Source of the DNA: Muricea muricata
Lineage: Eukaryota; Cnidaria; Anthozoa; Malacalcyonacea; Plexauridae
Assembly (NCBI GenBank): GCA_963855995.1
Contig: OY979718.1
Location: forward strand, 32,492,982-32,556,981
Direction of reading: 5' to 3'
DNA: 64,000 nucleotides
In this document: positions 35,439 to 46,365 of the stretch, one piece after another
Position numbering within the stretch: the stretch's first letter is position 1
How the letters are laid out: each line of letters begins with the position of its first letter
Made by a program: the position numbers and the translations under genes
The notes under the pieces: model-generated
Told to the model about the DNA's origin: nothing
Databases searched by the model: none
What the model saw: the letters and a program-made list of their open reading frames with translations, nothing else

Positions 35439-35510
35439 GACCGCGTAGCTCAGGTGGTAGAGCGTGACGCTAGCAACATCAAGGTCCTGAATTCGATTCT
35501 CACCGCGGTT
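35439..35510 (+). tRNA. tRNA-like copy B (pseudo-tRNA)
   Basis: GACCGCG acceptor pairs with CGCGGTT (one G.T). D-arm GCTC-AGGTGGTA-GAGC is intact. The anticodon stem TGACG/CATCA has one mismatch; loop CTAGCAA puts AGC at the anticodon. The T-stem is damaged (CTGAA opposite CTCAC). A T-run occurs about 10 bases downstream. Confidence 0.55.
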
Positions 35511-35718
35511 AAAGTATTTTTCACTTTCCCGGTTGAGACGCATTCGCTTGAGAGCACTTTTTCATAACAATATTAGCAAGTGAACAACACCACAATATCA
35601 TATATCATTGCAGAACATAGTATTGTTCGGTGCTGAATTAATATGAACGAGTTATGTTTACGACATTCAGCACTTAATTAAATATCATAAATTAATTCAC
35701 ATGCGATATTGGTACTCA

Positions 35719-35790
35719 GACCGTGTAGCTCAGGTGGTAAAGCGTGACGCTAGCAACATCAAGATCGTGAGTTCGATTCTCACCGCGGTT
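35719..35790 (+). tRNA. tRNA-like copy C
   Basis: Same layout as copy B, but the T-arm GTGAG-TTCGATT-CTCAC is perfect. The acceptor GACCGTG against CGCGGTT has one mismatch-type change (CGTG). Box A (TAGCTCAGGTGG) and box B (GTTCGATTC) match consensus. The anticodon-stem mismatch is shared with A and B. Pol III transcription is plausible; charging is doubtful. Confidence 0.55.
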
Positions 35791-35873
35791 AAAGTATTTT
35801 TCACTTTCCCGGTTGAGACGCAATCACTTGAGAGCACTTTTTCATAATATATATAGATATATAGAGGATATTA

Positions 35874-36002
35874 CACGGCGGTGCGAAGATATGAATTTTA
35901 TCTTCGAGTGGTTAAAACAATACTTTACGAACGAGCGCAGCGAGTGAGTAAAATATTGTTTTCACCACGAGAAGATAAAATTAATATCTTCAAACCGCCG
36001 TG
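35874..36002. mobile_element. Palindromic MITE, TA target
   Basis: CACGGCGGTGCGAAGATAT at the left, complement-like ends at the right (ATATCTTCAAACCGCCGTG), TA on both sides (35872-35873, 36003-36004). A 3'-truncated second copy of the left half is at 36630-36680. The adjoining stretch 36005-36340 contains only loose palindromic similarity (gatatcttcactagtgaagata). Confidence 0.75.
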
Positions 36003-36342
36003 TAATGTTCTGTTTATTATATAGTTGTAAACAATTTAAGACCCAAGTCAGTAATATTAATTTTCGATCAATACTGCAACATGACTTTAAGCATGACTTT
36101 ATTTCAATATTATTTAAACTAAAACAATTTAGTGTTTTCTTGTATTATTTCCATTTTTTCGGCACAAGCATGTAGTTTTTTTCTTTAAACTAAGGTGAAA
36201 ATTGGTTCGCTGCTCTTATTATGGCTCTTACAAACATCGCCATTTTGAAAATACAAAAATGATCACGTGATCGATATCTTCACTAGTGAAGATATGGAAA
36301 ATATCTTACGGTGTATTTTCAGTATCTTACTGTCAACTATAT

Positions 36343-36628
<286 letters not shown>

Positions 36629-36679
36629 CACGGCGGTGCGAAGATATGAATTTTATCTTCGAGTGGTTAAAACAATACT

Positions 36680-37125
36680 TTGCAGATGGTTTCTACATTG
36701 TTTATAAACAATGGTTATCCAAAAAGATTTGTGAAAGCTACTATTAGACAGACGGAGAACAACACAACATGTAATCAAGATAATGAGAATGTCTTATATT
36801 TAAAAATTCCTTTTGTTAATGAGGATCTCAAACGACGCGCTCTCTCAGTAATACGCCGATCGGGTATTGATAATGTCAGAATAACTTTTGTGAATGGCAA
36901 ACCATCGTCGCGTGTTTTTGCTCCAAGAAAGGAAAGATTAGAATGCCCACAAAGCTGTCAAACATGCAAATCAGCTAAAAGATCAAATCGATGCCAGATT
37001 AAGAACGTTGTATACGAGATTACATGTCAACAATGCGGTACTGTTTATGTTGGAGAAACGAGCAGAACAGTAGGATCGCGATCGAAGTTTCATCTTAGTT
37101 TTAATAAATTTATAACCAGGCATGG
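36680..37125 (+). pseudogene. Penelope-like protein: linker finger and start of GIY-YIG
   Basis: FINNGYPKRFVKATIRQTEN and LYLKIPFVNEDLKRRALSVI belong to the region after the reverse transcriptase. LECPQSCQTCKSAKRSNRC is the C-x3-C-type linker finger, and VVYEITCQQCGTVYVGETSR opens the GIY-YIG nuclease (Y-V-G). After GSRSKFH the similarity stops and an (AT)n run begins, so the nuclease is cut off. Distinct in sequence from the pair at 39-42.7 kb, and closer in its linker to classical Penelope. The motifs are visible; family membership is from general knowledge. Confidence 0.75.
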
Positions 37126-37142
37126 CATGTATATTTTTATCA

Positions 37143-37164
37143 TATATATATATATATATATATA
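37143..37164. repeat. (AT)n microsatellite
   Basis: Short AT run closing the truncated Penelope-like fragment. Confidence 0.9.
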
Positions 37165-37511
37165 GCACTCAGTGCAATGCCAAGTTGTAATATAACTCTA
37201 TCTATGGGATCTAAAAGAGCGTGACTTGGATTACGCTATTAAGTGGAAAGTGCTATGTAAAGCCCCGCATTATTCAAATAAAACAAAGAAATGTCATTTA
37301 TGCTAAGCTGAAAAATTCTTTATCTTATGTAAACAAAACACTGCTTCCTTGAACAAGAAAAGCGAGCTGTTAAGTAAATGCAGACACAAAGACAAATTTT
37401 TATTGAACTCAAGTTAGTCATGCTTTGTCATGAATAGTTTTAGCAATTTTAATGAGAGTACAATATACAATGTTAGTAATTTTAATTAGACCAACGTGTA
37501 CATATTAAGAG

Positions 37512-37656
37512 CAGGGTTGCCAGATTGCATGAATAAATTAGCCAAACTTTTAACAATGCTCTTTGTTTTTCATTGTATTTGCCTTTTGTTTTCTTTGTTT
37601 TTTTGACAGCACTAATGATGGTTTGGCTTAATTATTCAAACAATCTGGCAACCCTG
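37512..37656. mobile_element. hAT MITE, 145 bp, perfect 8-bp TSD
   Basis: Ends CAGGGTTGCCAGATTG and CAATCTGGCAACCCTG; ATTAAGAG at 37504-37511 and 37657-37664. It sits 36 bp upstream of the hammerhead motif, inside the same Penelope-like segment. Confidence 0.92.
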
Positions 37657-37692
37657 ATTAAGAGCTGTAATGTTTTTAGAGTTATATTACAA

Positions 37693-37758
37693 CTTGGCAT
37701 TGCACTGAGGAGTGCAGGTCTGAAGACCTGTACGAAACAGAACTGTATGCTACCCAAG
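37693..37758 (+). ncRNA. Type I hammerhead ribozyme
   Basis: All core elements are present in order. Stem I: CTTGG (37693-37697) with CCAAG (37754-37758) and GCA (37702-37704) with TGC (37748-37750), with internal loops catt/tac. Core CTGAGGA (37705-37711) fits C-U-G-A-N-G-A. Stem II is 9 bp (37712-37720 with 37725-37733, one G.U) capped by TGAA. Then GAAA (37734-37737), and a short stem III of A-U plus CA/TG with a GAAC loop. U-A at 37746-37747 is the cleavage site, cutting after A37747. Very small stem III is the known form of hammerheads in Penelope-like elements. The surrounding sequence is Penelope-like debris; 37164-37200 repeats its 5' flank inverted. Confidence 0.88.
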
Positions 37759-37850
37759 TGAGAGTCTGTGTTTGATTTAATTTATAATATACATTGCTCT
37801 ACCACAAGTATCGAGCACTTTTGGCGAAGCTGAGGCGAATACCGTACCGT

Positions 37851-37854
<4 letters not shown>

Positions 37855-37899
<45 letters not shown>

Positions 37900-37986
37900 A
37901 ATGAACGAATTAAAGACGAGAAATACTTTTTCTGTCGCTACTCAGAGTTTCACGCGCTTAGGCGATCATCAGGCAACTGGCAGTTT

Positions 37987-38083
<97 letters not shown>

Positions 38084-38134
38084 CAATTATCAATGTTTTG
38101 AGACAACAACATAAGAGCGCTCGATATTGTTTTC

Positions 38135-38229
<95 letters not shown>

Positions 38230-38258
38230 ATATATTTATATTCATATATATATATACC
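37855..38258. repeat. (AT)n microsatellites
   Basis: Runs at about 37855-37900, 37989-38077 and 38139-38258. The unique blocks between them repeat those at 36456-36515. Confidence 0.9.
37934..37977 (-). ncRNA. Second hammerhead-like motif (type I)
   Basis: Minus strand: stem I GTTGC/GCGAC (one G.U), CTGATGA (37966-37972), a weak stem II of three C-G pairs with a U.U at its base (37952-37965), GAAA (37948-37951), a tiny stem III CT-CTG-AG closed by A-U, and U-A before stem I. Core residues are complete; stem II is poor, so activity is doubtful. Flanked by (AT)n on both sides. Confidence 0.55.
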
Positions 38259-38516
38259 AGGTCAAAAAAGAGTATCGGTGTTTGATTTGTTATTCCGGTT
38301 AAAACTGGTCAAGCAGTTACACTCAAATAGACTTCACCTAATTCAGAAAGGCCTAACTTGCATTTTGATATATGACGTGAAGATATTTGAGCAATATTGA
38401 ATGAGTATTACGATTTAATTTCGAAGAAATAATTTTGAAAATGCTTAAGATTACTATAACTCGCCCTATAAAATTAACATCTAATTTAATTTTATTCTAG
38501 TAAACACAACGCTGCA

Positions 38517-38830
38517 TGATAAGTGCCCGGAAGGACAAGACGTGCCTTAATGAGATAATGCAGGGGGGGAATTGACCATTCCCCTTTTAGGCAAACTTTT
38601 GACTTACGAATATTCATATAAGCACAGCATCGTAAATTTGGTAAAGTGGTGAAGCTTGCTCGCAAAATATTGTAAAATGTGGAAAATATTGGCCAGTGAA
38701 GTTTAGGATGCTCTTTCCAGCTATGCTAATGAATATTCCTAATCAAAAGTTTGTGTAAAAGGGGAATGGTCTATTCCCTCCCCCTACATCACTTCATTAA
38801 ACCACACACCTTGTCCTGCCGGGCAGTTAT
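38517..38830. mobile_element. Foldback/MITE with ~105-bp arms
   Basis: gataagtgcccggaaggaca at the left and, inverted, gataactgcccggcaggaca at the right; inner part gaccattccccttttaggc shared. No clean target duplication. The stretch 38260-38515 shows nothing. Confidence 0.65.
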
Positions 38831-38999
38831 CGTTTGCACATTACCCCCCCATATACAAACCCCTGATCAAAATATGTTGTCTCCCTTTTTGATACAAAAC
38901 ACACGCCTAATTTGATGAACTAAGACTTGATGTAACACACAAACAGCTTGAATGTAAACACACAGCATGCGTTATAAAACACGAAAACGCGTTCAAATT

Positions 39000-40934
39000 T
39001 ACTCCCGGAAAACTTCTCACGATGCGGACATTACGCGAAAATTTCCGTTCTTTTGTTCAGCTGCTTATTTACATCAGCTTGCATTATGCATAGTTTCTCT
39101 TCCATGCAAAGATTGCAAAGTCTTTGCGTTTCACGATTGACCATGATATTGCATAATCCTTCTTAGTTCTCTTTAGTTTCCAGACGTCGACAATGCAGTA
39201 TTCTTCTCATATCTTGCATTCTTGAATGATTTCTTGTGGTTTCTAAATCTTTCTTCGAACGGATTTGTCGTCATTCCGATGTATTCTTTAGTTCCTCCGT
39301 CATCGAGAAATGTTACCACGGCTTTGTAGGCTGTTATTGTTTAGAGGGCACTCGTTGGGTTTCCTGCAGTTGCAATTTTCTGATGTGGGATTGGCTGTGG
39401 ATAAGGTTTGTTTATTGTGGCGAGATAGGTTGCGATTAAATAACTTGTATAAAGGGTTAGTGTTCGGGAAGTGTTTATCCAAAAGCCGTAGGAAGTTCTT
39501 TGCGATGTTAGTTTTTACGGATTTGCTGAAAGGAGGGTTGAACCAGATAATGTTTCTTTGCTACTTTCGCTTTGCAGACAATGCATCCGGGGCTGCAGTG
39601 GTGGAGTTGCAGATGGAATATTCCATTGCAAAGTAACGTTATAATTGCTTTGCCTGAGTGCGTTTTCATAAACAGGTTTACAAGAATCAAACGATTGTTG
39701 GTCAGATGATAGTGAGGAAAGACAATGGTTGATTGAATTTGGAATTTGCTTTATGATAGCGGGTGTGTGGTTTGATCGGCTGTTTATGTACTGTGGCACG
39801 TTTTTTATTTTCTGTAGGGTTTTGAATATGCCATTGATCAAATCTAATGTAATGTCTAGAAATTTGACGGTTTGGTAGTGGACTTGCGCCGTTATCTTTA
39901 AGCCGATTTGCTGAAAAGTGTCGTGTAACTTTTTCCTTGCGCTGTCCGCATCCCTTCTGTTTGTGCTTTTTATCAATGCCAGGCCATCGTCCCTGTATAG
40001 CCCCACGTTTTCGTTACCCAAATTCTCCGCCAACTTACTTAAGATAAAAAAGCTAACTAGCTCACAGATTTCAGCTCCATCGTGGCTTCCCATGGTTACG
40101 TCGAACATCGAATTACCACTTCTTTTAATCCAGGGTGTATCACCATTGAATAGAAGGGACTTGCGTGCATGCTTAATGATAGCGATATCATCATCCAAGA
40201 TAGGTGTTAGAGACTTCGCCCATTCAATAACACGGTCAAGCAGGTCTTCTGTGATGGATGGGTAAAATTCTACGATATCAAATGATAGAAACATGTGGTT
40301 GGGTTTGTTATCGATCTTCTTGAACCACTCGATTGGCATTGACGCACATGGTTGTTGTGATATTATCATTGATGCGGTCGAGGATTATTTTACTGACTTT
40401 ACCAAGTTCACTTTTAGCAGGGTTAATAAGGTGACAATTCAAGTTTATTGGAAAGTTCTCTTTGTGGTCTTTTACAGTTACGAATGCGTTTTGTTTTGGC
40501 ATGCGATCGATGCGATTTCCAATTGAAAGATGGTTGCTAATGTCACGTAATTCCTCGTTGATATCGTGCACTATATTGCTTTTACTGATTTTATATGATT
40601 TAGTAATGTTTTCATTCAGTAGTTTTTTAGTTATTCGGGGTAGTTTCGTAAATGTTTGTTGTCTTATCGGCGAAAACAAAAACGTTATCGGAAGAACTTT
40701 TTTTACATCATTGTCGACTTTTTCGAGGAAAGGATCATTCACTTCTCGGAACGAAATATTGGTTATCAAGTTCACAAGGTCTTCTTCAAATTGCTTCATT
40801 TCCTTGATTGCTGGAGCGGCCTTGTTGGACGGTAAGCCAAAATTACCAGTTTTTTCTGTTCGATTTTCGCCATTAAGATAAAAATATGCCTTCCACCTCA
40901 TAAGATGCACGACATTTTCGGTTTTATTGATCAA
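39000..40934 (-). pseudogene. Penelope-like element, minus copy: RT and GIY-YIG
   Basis: Reads leftward. N-terminal part: FGLPSNKAAPAIKEMKQFEE, then TVKDHKENFPINLNCHLINP. RT motifs: FLSFDIVEFYPSITEDLL (first Asp), GSHDGAEICELVSFFILSKL, GLYRDDGLALI (Y-R-D-D active site), then VKFLDITLDLINGIF. Linker: NCNCRKPNECPLNNN. The GIY-YIG part (39300-39180) matches the plus copy's YIGMTT region with damage. The C-terminus near 39150-39000 still reads KKDYAISWSI and, in a shifted frame, EKLCIMQADVNKQLNKRTEI. Frameshifts near 39500, 40370 and 39140 break it. Penelope-like elements use this RT and nuclease for target-primed integration. Its 5' end abuts the plus copy head to head. Confidence 0.85.
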
Positions 40935-40944
40935 ACGCCTTCGG

Positions 40945-42735
40945 TATTGGTTTCAAACTGGTAATTTTGGCTTACCGTCCAACAAAGCCGCTCCAACAAT
41001 CAAGGAAATGAAGCAATTTGAAGAAGACCTTGCGAACTTGATATCCAATATTTCGTTCCGAGAAGTGAATTATCCTTTCCTCGAAAAAGTCGACAATGAT
41101 ATAAAAAAGTGAATGCTTCCGATAACGTTTCTGTTTTCGCCGATAAGACAACAAACATTTACGAAACTACCCCGGATAACTACAAAAAACTACTGAATGA
41201 AAACATTACTAAATCATATAAAATCAGTAAAAGCAATATAGTGCACGATATCAACGAGGAATTACGTGACATTAGCAACCATCTTTCAATTGGAAATCGC
41301 ATCGATATCATGCCAAAACGAAACGGATTCGTAAATGTAAAAGACCACAAAGAGAACTTTCCAATAAACTTGAATTGTCACCTTATTAACTCTGCTAAAA
41401 GTGAACTTGGTAAAGTCAGTAAGATAATCCTCGACCGCACCAATGATAATATCAGAAGAGCCATGTATGTCAATCAATGGAAAAACTCCAAATCAGTTCA
41501 AAAAGATCGATTACAATTCAAACCACATGTTTCTATCTTTTGATATCGTAGAATTTTACCCATCTATCACAGAAGACCTGCTTGACCGTGTTATCGAATG
41601 GGCGAAGTCTCTAACACCTTTCTTGAATGAGATATTGCTATCATTAAGCGTGCACGCAAGTCCCTTCTATTCAATGGAGATACACCCTGGATTAAAAGAA
41701 GTGGTGATTCGATATTCGACGTAACCATGGGAAGCCACGATGGAGCTGAAATCTGTGAGCTAGTTAACTTGTTTATCTTAAGTAAGTTGGCGGAGGATTT
41801 GGGCAACAAAAACGTGGAGCTATACAGGGACGATGGCCTGGCATTGATAAAGGCACAAACGGAAGGGATGCGAACAACGCAAGGAAAAATTTACACGGCA
41901 CTTTCCAGCAAATCGGCTTAAAAGTAACGGCACAAGTCAACTATCAAACCGTCAACTTTCTAGACATTACATTAGATTTGATCAATTGCATATTCAAAAC
42001 CCCACAGAAAACCAAACAACGAGCCACAGTACATAAACAGCCAATCAAACCACCCACCCGCTATCATAAAGCAAATTCCAAAATCAATTAACCATCGTCT
42101 TTCCTCACTATCATCTGACCAACAATCGTTTGATTCTTGTAAACCTATGAAAACGCACTCAGGCAAAGCAATTATAACGTTACTTTGGAATGGAATATTC
42201 CATCTGCAACTCCACCACTGCAGCTCCGAATGCACCCTCTGCAAAGCAAAACTGGCAAAGAAACATTATCTGGTTTAACCCTCCTTTCAGCAAATCCGTA
42301 AAAACTAACATTGCAAAGAACTTCCTGCAGCTTTTGGATAAACACTTCCCAAACACTAACCCTTTACACAAGTTATTCAATCACAACACTGTCAAAGTTA
42401 GACTGAAGAGCGCCATATCCCGCCACAATAAACAAACCTTATCCATAGCCAATCCCACATCAGAAAATTGCAACTGCAGGAAACCCAACGAGCGCCCTCT
42501 AAACAATAACAGCCGACAAAGCCGTGGTAACATTTCTCGATGACAAAGGAACTAAAGAATACATCGGAATGACGACAAATCCGTTCAAAGATAGATATGC
42601 AAACCACAGGAAGTCATTCAAGAATGCAAGATATGAGAAGAATACTGCATTGTCAAAGCACGTCTGGAAACTAAAGAGAAACAAGATGCCTACTCAGGCG
42701 TTCACACTTCCCTCTGAAATTACGGAACTTAGGGT
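40945..42735 (+). pseudogene. Penelope-like element, plus copy: RT and GIY-YIG
   Basis: Same protein as the minus copy, mirrored: FGLPSNKAAPTIKEMKQFEE from 40950, FVNVKDHKENFPINLNCHL, MFLSFDIVEFYPSITEDLL, GSHDGAEICELVNLFILSKL, LYRDDGLALIKA, NCNCRKPNERPLNNN, and finally TKEYIGMTTNPFKDRYANHR with FKNARYEKNTALSKHVWKLK, a good GIY-YIG domain. At least five frameshifts or stops (about 41110, 41530, 41620, 41920, 42540). Similarity to the other copy ends near 42690; the C-terminal block after WKLKRNK is replaced. Catalytic residues remain readable, but the gene is dead. Confidence 0.85.
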
Positions 42736-42739
42736 CCTT

Positions 42740-43077
42740 TTCAGGCTTTTCTTACACACGGGGGCTGGTTGGGTTTAATTTTCAGGAACCTTGTAGTCCT
42801 GTGGAGGGATAGCAGGCATTTGTGGAGGGGAACACTTTTTTACAAAATATAAACTGCTGATTTTAATAAATACATAAACGAGCACAGCTCAGTTATTATT
42901 AACTCAAATTTAATAAACTTTTGTACACAGATACTGCATTGCAAGATACATCCAAAAACATTTTTAACGCCGTTGCTATTTTAACACTGTCGTCCCCAGG
43001 ACCCGCACATAATTTTTATAAAATAGCTGTATACTTGAACTGGTTATAACAACATGTTACCAGAGGTCTGTCTGCTA
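42740..43077. other. Noncoding stretch
   Basis: No feature recognised between the Penelope-like copy and the Mutator-like element. Confidence 0.35.
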
Positions 43078-43589
43078 TACATATGTATGGTGGCCGAGCG
43101 TTGCCACTACATTTTTTCTAATTTATTTTAAAAAATATTTAAAACCAATAATTTTTAAAACCATAGTGAAAACAAAGTATGATTTGAATTAAAATGTAAA
43201 ACAAAAGTAAAGCAAAGCCAAAGTGGAATATAAATAAAAAGAAAACTAAATTACAAATTAAAACTAAATCAAAACAAAAAGCAAATGAAAATGAAAATCA
43301 TTTTCTTCATGGCCGAGCGCTGCCACTACCGTGATCCTTTTCGCGGTTCAGAACGGTCGAGTAATACTTTATGTAAGATAAGAATATAGTGGTTCTTGTT
43401 TGTAGTGTAGCATTGTCGCATTGAGTCCAGCAAGCTTCTGTGTTTTGTGATCGTAATCTTCAAGAATCCATTAATTACAAATGTTTGTATGGAATTGTAA
43501 TATACCTTCAGGTGAGAGACATTGCTTATTCTATTTTCATTCGTATTTTTGGTATAATTGACTAGACATTGGGTTGTAACATACAGAAA

Positions 43590-44888
43590 ACATATATAAA
43601 ATTGTTGGTGCCATGTGGGAACAACAACATCAAGTAGTTGTTATAACAACCATAAAATGTATTGTTGTGTAAAGCCTTATTTCTACATATCACAACTTTG
43701 TGAATTTGTCATTAGACAGGAGAACATTGTTGCATATATTCGGATTCTGGAAACTGGTTCAAATAGCTGTCCTTGGTTAAGGGTACCAGTATGTATTGTA
43801 GAGTTTAACCTAGAGAATGTGTAGGTATGGGTGTGTAGGATGGGTGTATTAAGTAGTTTTGGTTGTAAATTAGTGGTTTTGGTGAGTAAAAAGCTAATTT
43901 GTTTCTGATAGTGATTTTCTATGATTGCCCAAATGCCTGGTGGACTGTCGGATCTTAGATGGTACGTGAGGTACGTGACCCTTCCTCCTGTTGCATGTCG
44001 AGTCGACGAGACCTTGAATTTGCAAAATTGTTGATGAATTATGGGGACCCAGTGATTTAACTGATAGAATAGAATTTGTGATTCATGAAGTGAATATTTA
44101 TATATAGAGGGGCATTGTGGGCAAGTGATCATAATCTTCAAGAAGCCAGGGGAAATATGTTAGGCAGGGCCTGCAAATGAGATGTTAGATTTTCTTACTG
44201 GTGAGTGGCGACTTTCCACAATATACATGGAGCCAACAATTCATGCACAATGAATCATACACAAACTCAAAAATTCATCCACCGTTTTGCTAATTCGTCA
44301 CTTCATTTCAACCAATGTACTATTTACCAATTTACTGTTTCACTATATTAACACATGTATATCCTATGCAATATTTGATCTTTAATATTCACTCCATGAA
44401 TCACAAATTCCATTTTAGTAATTGAATCATTGGGTCCCCATAATTCATCAACAATTTTGGAAATTCAAGGTCTCATCTACTTGACATGCAACAGGAGGAA
44501 GGGTCACCTCACGTACCATCTAAGATCTGACAGTCCACCAGGCATTTAGGCAATCAAAGAAAATCACTATCAGAAACAAATTAGCCATTTTTATTCACCA
44601 AAACCACTAATTTACAACCAAAACTACTCAATACACCCATCCTACACACCCATACATACACATTCTCTAGGTGACACTCTACAATGCATACTGGTACCCT
44701 TAACCAATGACAGCTATTTGAACCAGTTCCCAGAATCCGAATATATGCAACAATGTTTTCTTGTCTAACAACAAATTCACAAAGTTGTGATATGTGGAAA
44801 TAAGGCTTTACACAACAATACATTTTATGGTTGTTATGACAACTACTTGATGTTGTTGTTCCCACAGGGCACCAACAATTTTATATAA
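43590..44888. repeat. Nested foldback, arms ~525 bp
   Basis: aaaattgttggtgccatgtg at 43598 recurs inverted at about 44863-44883; arms extend to about 44115 and 44385. It lies inside the Mutator-like element. Mirrored open frames in the arms have no independent coding signal. Confidence 0.85.
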
Positions 44889-45489
44889 TTTTATCGCCTC
44901 CCTGCATACGTTAAACCATCATCGGCAAACTGCCTGTCGGGTTGAGCTCGGTTTTCTGTGCTGCCGAGTAATACAAAACCAGTCAAAGCCTTTATGGCAT
45001 AATTATGGCTATGTGCCCAGTTGTTAGCACATAGCCGCTAACTATATAACATTTAGCACAGAAAAGGTGGGGTATTACTAACGCCCACTACACATAACAT
45101 ATCTATATAAGTTCTACATAAAGCTTTCAAAACAGGGAGGAGGGTGGGTAAAATTTCTTTCGTCCATTTTCTTGATGTGCACTTCAGCCCCCCGTGGAAT
45201 AGGAAAGGTGACCCGTTTCACCACCAATAAATACCGGATTTTCAAATCACATGACTATACTTAAATTAGCTTACGCGCGCAAATAACCTATTTCGCATAA
45301 TTACTTCGAATTATAAATTATTACGGGAAGCAATAAAAACTCTTATTGCCGTGGCAATAAACCCCTTTTCTGCATGTTACAACTGAACTGAATGTCTAGT
45401 CAATTTACTCAATTATATCAAAAATATGAATGAAAATAGAATAAACATTGTCTCTCGCATGAAGGTATTAGAATCCCATACAAAGATTT

Positions 45490-45975
45490 GTAATGGATCC
45501 TTGAAGATATGATCACTTCAATCTCGTAGCCAGAGCCCGCGATCCTCTGTGGAGGAATCGCGAGGCTCTGGGAAAAAGCCCAAAAGAATGCACGGAATTC
45601 ACTGCATTCCATTACTATCGGATCCAGTACACTAGGTAAGCGCGCACTATTTATCTGGTTAATGATGGCGGCTGTTCAAAGAGTGGAAAACGATGACGCT
45701 GGAAAGAGTTACGACCCTAGTTCTTTTAAGAACTCTTGCCCGGGTACTAGAACGTCAGATCACATTGAGAGCGATTCAGTGAAGGCATTTCACGACGCTC
45801 TAAATAATGGAGATTTTCATGAGGAGAGAACTGAGGGGGAATGGGTAAGACTAATTATCATGCAGCCAATCAAAGGCCTGTTCTCACATGCATTTTCCCA
45901 GAGCCTCACGATTCCTCCACAGAGGATCGCGGGCTCTGGCTACGAGATTGTGATCACTTGTCCTCAACGCCTCTG
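45490..45975. repeat. Second nested inverted repeat enclosing an exon
   Basis: gtagccagagcccgcgatcc (about 45526) and its inverse (about 45923-45942); arms include cctctgtggaggaatcg and extend 90-120 bp. It encloses the exon at 45662-45844. Confidence 0.8.
45662..45844 (+). CDS. Candidate first exon inside the Mutator-like element
   Basis: ATG at 45662 opens 61 codons that end in phase 0 at a good donor (gaatgg|gtaaga, 45844/45845). The peptide begins MMAAVQRVENDDAGKSY and ends HEERTEGEW; it is acidic, with no domain I recognise. The exon lies inside an inverted repeat within the Mutator-like element and points toward the right end, where only about 500 bp remain. No second exon could be found, so the rest of the gene is probably lost. 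It could be a captured host exon or the start of a transposon gene. Confidence 0.4.
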
Positions 45976-46365
45976 AGATCCGGCCTCACCACGATTTGTA
46001 AACAAACAAAACACAGAAGCTTGCTGGACTCGATGTTTTCACACTACAAACAAGAACCTCTATTTTCTCATCTTACATGAAGTATTGCACGATTCGACAG
46101 TTCTGAAGCGCGAAACGGATCACGGTAGTGGCAGCGCTCGGCCATGAAGAAAATGATTTTCATTTTCATTTGCTTTTTGTTTTGATTTAGTTTTAATTTG
46201 TAATTTAGTTTTCTTTTTATTTATATTTTACTTTGGCTTTGTTTTACTTTTGTTTTACATTTTAATTCAAATCATACTTTGTTTTCACTATGGTTTTAAA
46301 AATTATTGGTTTTAAAATAAACTAGAAAAAATATAGTGGCAACGCTCGGCCACCATACATATGCA

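Larger units (their letters stand above)
35313..35850 (+). repeat. Tandem duplication of a 270-bp unit containing a tRNA-like sequence
   Basis: Units 35313-35582 and 35583-35850 are near-identical, each starting acaacaccacaatatcat. An inverted, less complete third copy lies at 35100-35305. The shared flanks extend well beyond the tRNA-like part, so the whole unit was duplicated. Confidence 0.85.
43088..46355. mobile_element. Mutator-like element, 3.3 kb, ~355-bp TIRs, 10-bp TSD
   Basis: Ends TGGTGGCCGAGCGTTGCCAC in inverted orientation; arms 43088-43445 and 46003-46355. Direct repeats TACATATGTA (43078-43087) and TACATATGCA (46356-46365), 9 of 10 matching. Very long inverted ends plus 9-10-bp duplications are Mutator features. 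No MULE transposase is visible inside; instead there are two nested inverted repeats and a single exon. Confidence 0.82.

Noticed and set aside
35439..35790. Functional tRNA-Ala genes
   Set aside because: The anticodon-stem mismatch in all copies, T-stem damage in copy B, the lack of the usual Ala acceptor start, and duplication with long shared flanks favour a tRNA-derived repeat.
39000..42690. Palindrome as an assembly error
   Set aside because: The arms differ by substitutions and independent frameshifts, and their outer ends differ, so a mirrored contig is unlikely.
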